Positions 14,598 to 16,397 of a stretch of DNA of 16,397 nucleotides are shown piece after piece. The notes below the pieces were generated by a model, which made no database searches, was not told the DNA's origin, and saw nothing but the letters and a program-made list of their open reading frames with translations. The stretch comes from Pseudomonadota bacterium (GTDB lineage: Bacteria; Bdellovibrionota_B; Oligoflexia; Oligoflexales; Bin106). The DNA is taken from positions 1-16,397 of the forward strand of contig JAPOQT010000193.1 in assembly GCA_026710525.1 (NCBI GenBank), written 5' to 3'. The position numbers were made by a program, and so were the translations under genes. The stretch's first letter is position 1. The number at the start of each line of letters is the position of its first letter.

Positions 14598-15923
14598 TTA
14601 TAAAAACGTTGAAAAGATATCTAATAAAGATTTTGTAATCAAATTTATATGTTGACGAGTTAAATAAGGATGCAGACTGAGACGAATACAGCTCTCACTC
14701 GGTTTTACTGTTGGGTAGCGAATGGCAGTAGTGTAAATGTGTTGATTTCTTAAGTGTGAATTCACCTGGAGACACTTTTGTTCGCAGCCAATTTTAACAC
14801 ACAAAAACGGGCCACCACAACCTTTAACCATAAAACCAGCATCCATGAGTTGTTCTCCGAGTAAAGTACTCACTTGTTTGAGTTTTAATTTTAGTGGATC
14901 CAGCTGACTTTGGGTAATGAGTCTTAGTAACAGTGCGCCACTGGTGAGTGGTGATGGAGCTGTGGTGTAAATAAAAGGTTTATAGAGATTAATGGCACAG
15001 TGAATGAGGGCCTCTGGTCCGGCTAGGAAAGCACCTGAGCATGCCATCGCCTTGCCCATAGGGAAAACACCGATAATGTTAGTTAATTGATGTTTTTTGA
15101 ATAAACTCTCACTGGCGATCGACTCTTGGTCTGGTGATACTCCGAAACAATGGGCCTCATCCATAACCAATACGGTTTTAGGGTTGCGACTGAGTTGAAT
15201 TAAGTCCCTTCTTGCCACGTAATCCCCATCCATCGAATAACGACCTTCTAAAAAAACCAAGGAAGCTTGTGCTAACTGCCACTGGTGACTACGAGGTAAC
15301 GGTAACACATCTAAGTGATCAAAAATGATCTTTTGTGGCTTCGGGATGAGTCGTAATCCTTCGATAATACTTGCGTGATTAAGCTCATCTGAGAAAAAGG
15401 CGAGGTGTGAGTCGCAAGGAGCACCGTCTGCTCCCCTTTGAGCAAGACGATGCAAAAAAATTGGCAGGCCAAGATTTAAGGTCATACCACTTGGCATATA
15501 CAAGCATTTATTAAATCCGGTGATGTTAGCAAAGGTATTTTCGAGTAATTTTATGATTTGATGGTTACCACCTATGAGCCTTGATGACATGCCACCCACC
15601 GGTAGCATGGTTGCTAGTTCTTGATCAAATGGATAGGTGGCCCCACTGCGTTGCAAACCCAGGTAGTCGTTTGTGTTAAGGTTGAGTGGCTGTGGAATTT
15701 CTGTGATAGTGAGCAGTTGTTTGGCTAACTTTGTGCTTGACGTCTGGAAATAGTCAAGCCACTCTTCATCGCTGCGCATTACTCGTGTTTGTGTTGATAA
15801 GTCCTGGTTTAGTTCTCGAAACAAATAAGACTTTTTTTGTTTCTCTATGAACCTTTGTGAGATATCGAGTAAATAGTCCATACCTTGGGTATGACCGTGA
15901 GATGGTGATAAAAAGTTGGTCAT
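14598..15923 (-). CDS. Alpha-oxoamine synthase, PLP-dependent, BioF-like
   Basis: A fold-type I PLP enzyme that would join an amino acid to an acyl thioester with loss of CO2. The 441 residues show the family signatures: NTNDYLGL (83-90), GGMSSRLIGGN (110-120), SGMTLNLGL (145-153), FSDELNHASIIEG (177-189, His183 stacking on PLP), LEGRYSMDGD (225-234), MDEAHCFGV (254-262, Asp255 and His258), the Schiff-base lysine in MGKAMACSGAFLAG (Lys291), FIYTTAPSP and AIRYPTV..IRLSLHP near the end. The AIR-PTV ending and NHAS motif fit 8-amino-7-oxononanoate synthase (BioF) best. It is about 55 residues longer than usual BioF, mostly through an extra segment at about 41-77 before NTNDYLGL. No other biotin gene is present, and its partner is a DAHP synthase, so a non-biotin role remains open. 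A ketone-forming paralogue such as CqsA/LqsA seems less likely because the motifs are BioF-like. Confidence 0.9.
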   Translation of the reverse strand: MTNFLSPSHGHTQGMDYLLDISQRFIEKQKKSYLFRELNQDLSTQTRVMRSDEEWLDYFQTSSTKLAKQLLTITEIPQPLNLNTNDYLGLQRSGATYPFDQELATMLPVGGMSSRLIGGNHQIIKLLENTFANITGFNKCLYMPSGMTLNLGLPIFLHRLAQRGADGAPCDSHLAFFSDELNHASIIEGLRLIPKPQKIIFDHLDVLPLPRSHQWQLAQASLVFLEGRYSMDGDYVARRDLIQLSRNPKTVLVMDEAHCFGVSPDQESIASESLFKKHQLTNIIGVFPMGKAMACSGAFLAGPEALIHCAINLYKPFIYTTAPSPLTSGALLLRLITQSQLDPLKLKLKQVSTLLGEQLMDAGFMVKGCGGPFLCVKIGCEQKCLQVNSHLRNQHIYTTAIRYPTVKPSESCIRLSLHPYLTRQHINLITKSLLDIFSTFL

Positions 15924-15943
15924 GGTTCAATAAACCTTTGATT

Positions 15944-15972
15944 ATGATAATATGATCGACAGGTCTTGACAA
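15944..15972 (-). promoter_or_regulatory. Probable sigma70-type promoter of the oxoamine synthase/DAHP synthase operon
   Basis: On the - strand, TTGTCA (complement of 15967-15972) and TATCAT (complement of 15944-15949) are separated by exactly 17 bases. Each matches consensus at five of six positions. The -10 box ends about 20 bases before the ATG at 15923, leaving a very short leader. Confidence 0.6.
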
Positions 15973-16080
15973 CTAGTCACAAGCGCAGAGGTTTCAAGAG
16001 TGATATTGTATCAGATGGATTTTTTTGTTTTAGCAACTAAAAAATAATTTATGTGTCGTGGCAAAGAGCATTTTTCTAGC

Positions 16081-16098
16081 CGGTGAGAAACTCAGCCG
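16081..16098. repeat. Short imperfect hairpin
   Basis: Arms CGGTGAG (16081-16087) and CTCAGCCG (16091-16098) pair across an AAA loop with one bulged G. No T run follows directly, so a terminator call is not justified. Confidence 0.4.
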
Positions 16099-16121
16099 TA
16101 TATATTAAACTCTATGATTGG

Positions 16122-16141
16122 TAGCAACTTGAGAGTTGCTA
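16122..16141. promoter_or_regulatory. Perfect 8-4-8 inverted repeat, operator-like
   Basis: TAGCAACT and AGTTGCTA flank a TGAG loop. The same 8-base half-site also occurs in direct orientation at 16031-16038, 91 bases to the left and nearer the leftward promoter. A dimeric repressor site is the natural reading. A hairpin terminator is less likely because the nearest T run starts 13 bases later. Confidence 0.45.
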
Positions 16142-16286
16142 GATGATCGAGGTATTTTTTATTTTTGATAATTATGTCCAAGCGGAAAATTAATTATATT
16201 GTCTGCCATTGTGGTTGTGTGATAGCTCTTTAATAGTTTTAAATTCTCAGTATTTTTCATCAAATTTTGGTCGGCTTCGATGAGTA

Positions 16287-16397
16287 ATGAACTGGAATAT
16301 TTTAAAAACATTCATCTCCAGCCCTCCTATATTAGCTCATGGCGGTGATCAAGAAGACCTCGCTCTTCCTTGCCAAAAACAAGGGCAATCAAATGAA
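16287..16397 (+). CDS. Possible start of an unrecognised gene, cut by the right edge
   Basis: An ATG at 16287 opens a frame that stays open for 37 codons to the window end (MNWNILKTFISSPPILAHGG, then a Gln-rich segment). An in-frame TGA at 16281 fixes this as the first possible ATG. No strong RBS precedes it, and an overlapping frame starting ATGAGTAATG stops after about 20 codons. The N-terminus is mildly hydrophobic but not a clear signal peptide. It may be a real gene or chance. Confidence 0.3.
   Translation, partial: MNWNILKTFISSPPILAHGGDQEDLALPCQKQGQSNE

Larger units (their letters stand above)
15973..16286. other. Intergenic region with inverted repeats
   Basis: No credible complete gene is seen on either strand. 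The stretch is AT-rich and contains a half-site at 16031-16038, a hairpin at 16081-16098 and the perfect inverted repeat at 16122-16141. It separates the leftward enzyme operon from a possible rightward gene, so it is the natural place for divergent regulation. Confidence 0.5.

Overview
The window comes from an AT-rich Gram-negative bacterium. Three proteins carry type IV prepilin-type leaders, several others carry Sec signal peptides, and the two enzyme genes at the right are of proteobacterial type. I cannot place the organism further from sequence alone. A bdellovibrionote/oligoflexian or an unusual gammaproteobacterium would both fit, but this is a guess.

Bases 3-13267 on the + strand hold two related but unequal surface-machinery cassettes. 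Cassette 1, entering from the left edge, is a very large pseudopilin (to 1556) followed by a 1055-residue exported protein (1625-4792). Cassette 2 starts after a 408-base spacer. It contains a paralogous large pseudopilin (5201-6649), a second large pilin-like protein without Glu5 (6736-8328), a small pseudopilin (8423-9112), a small exported charged protein (9240-9761) and a 1158-residue paralogue of the large exported protein (9791-13267). The layout (several minor pilins, then one exported protein of about 1000-1160 residues) matches the logic of PilV/PilW/PilX/PilY1 minor-pilin operons and of the GspI/J/K pseudopilus tip. The large proteins show no PilY1 motif that I can recognise, so I treat them as an undescribed family of candidate pilus-tip or adhesin proteins. 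Their two copies share a core with six conserved cysteines and near-identical DNA tracts, but their termini differ.

The most striking signal is at the left edge: a run of 14 C residues at 10-23, in frame with the prepilin leader of the first pseudopilin. Both other frames hit a stop within about 20 bases after the run. This looks like a phase-variation switch, comparable in principle to the homopolymer switch in neisserial pilC, a PilY1 relative. A 39-base tandem repeat in the second large protein and a CCT/proline run in the first add further possible length variation.

Bases 13277-15923 on the - strand hold a compact two-gene operon: a BioF-like alpha-oxoamine synthase, then a class II DAHP synthase. 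A good sigma70-type promoter precedes it. It converges on cassette 2 with only 9 bases between stop codons. The last 470 bases are mostly intergenic, with a perfect 8-4-8 inverted repeat and an extra half-site of the same motif, and then a possible gene start running off the right edge.
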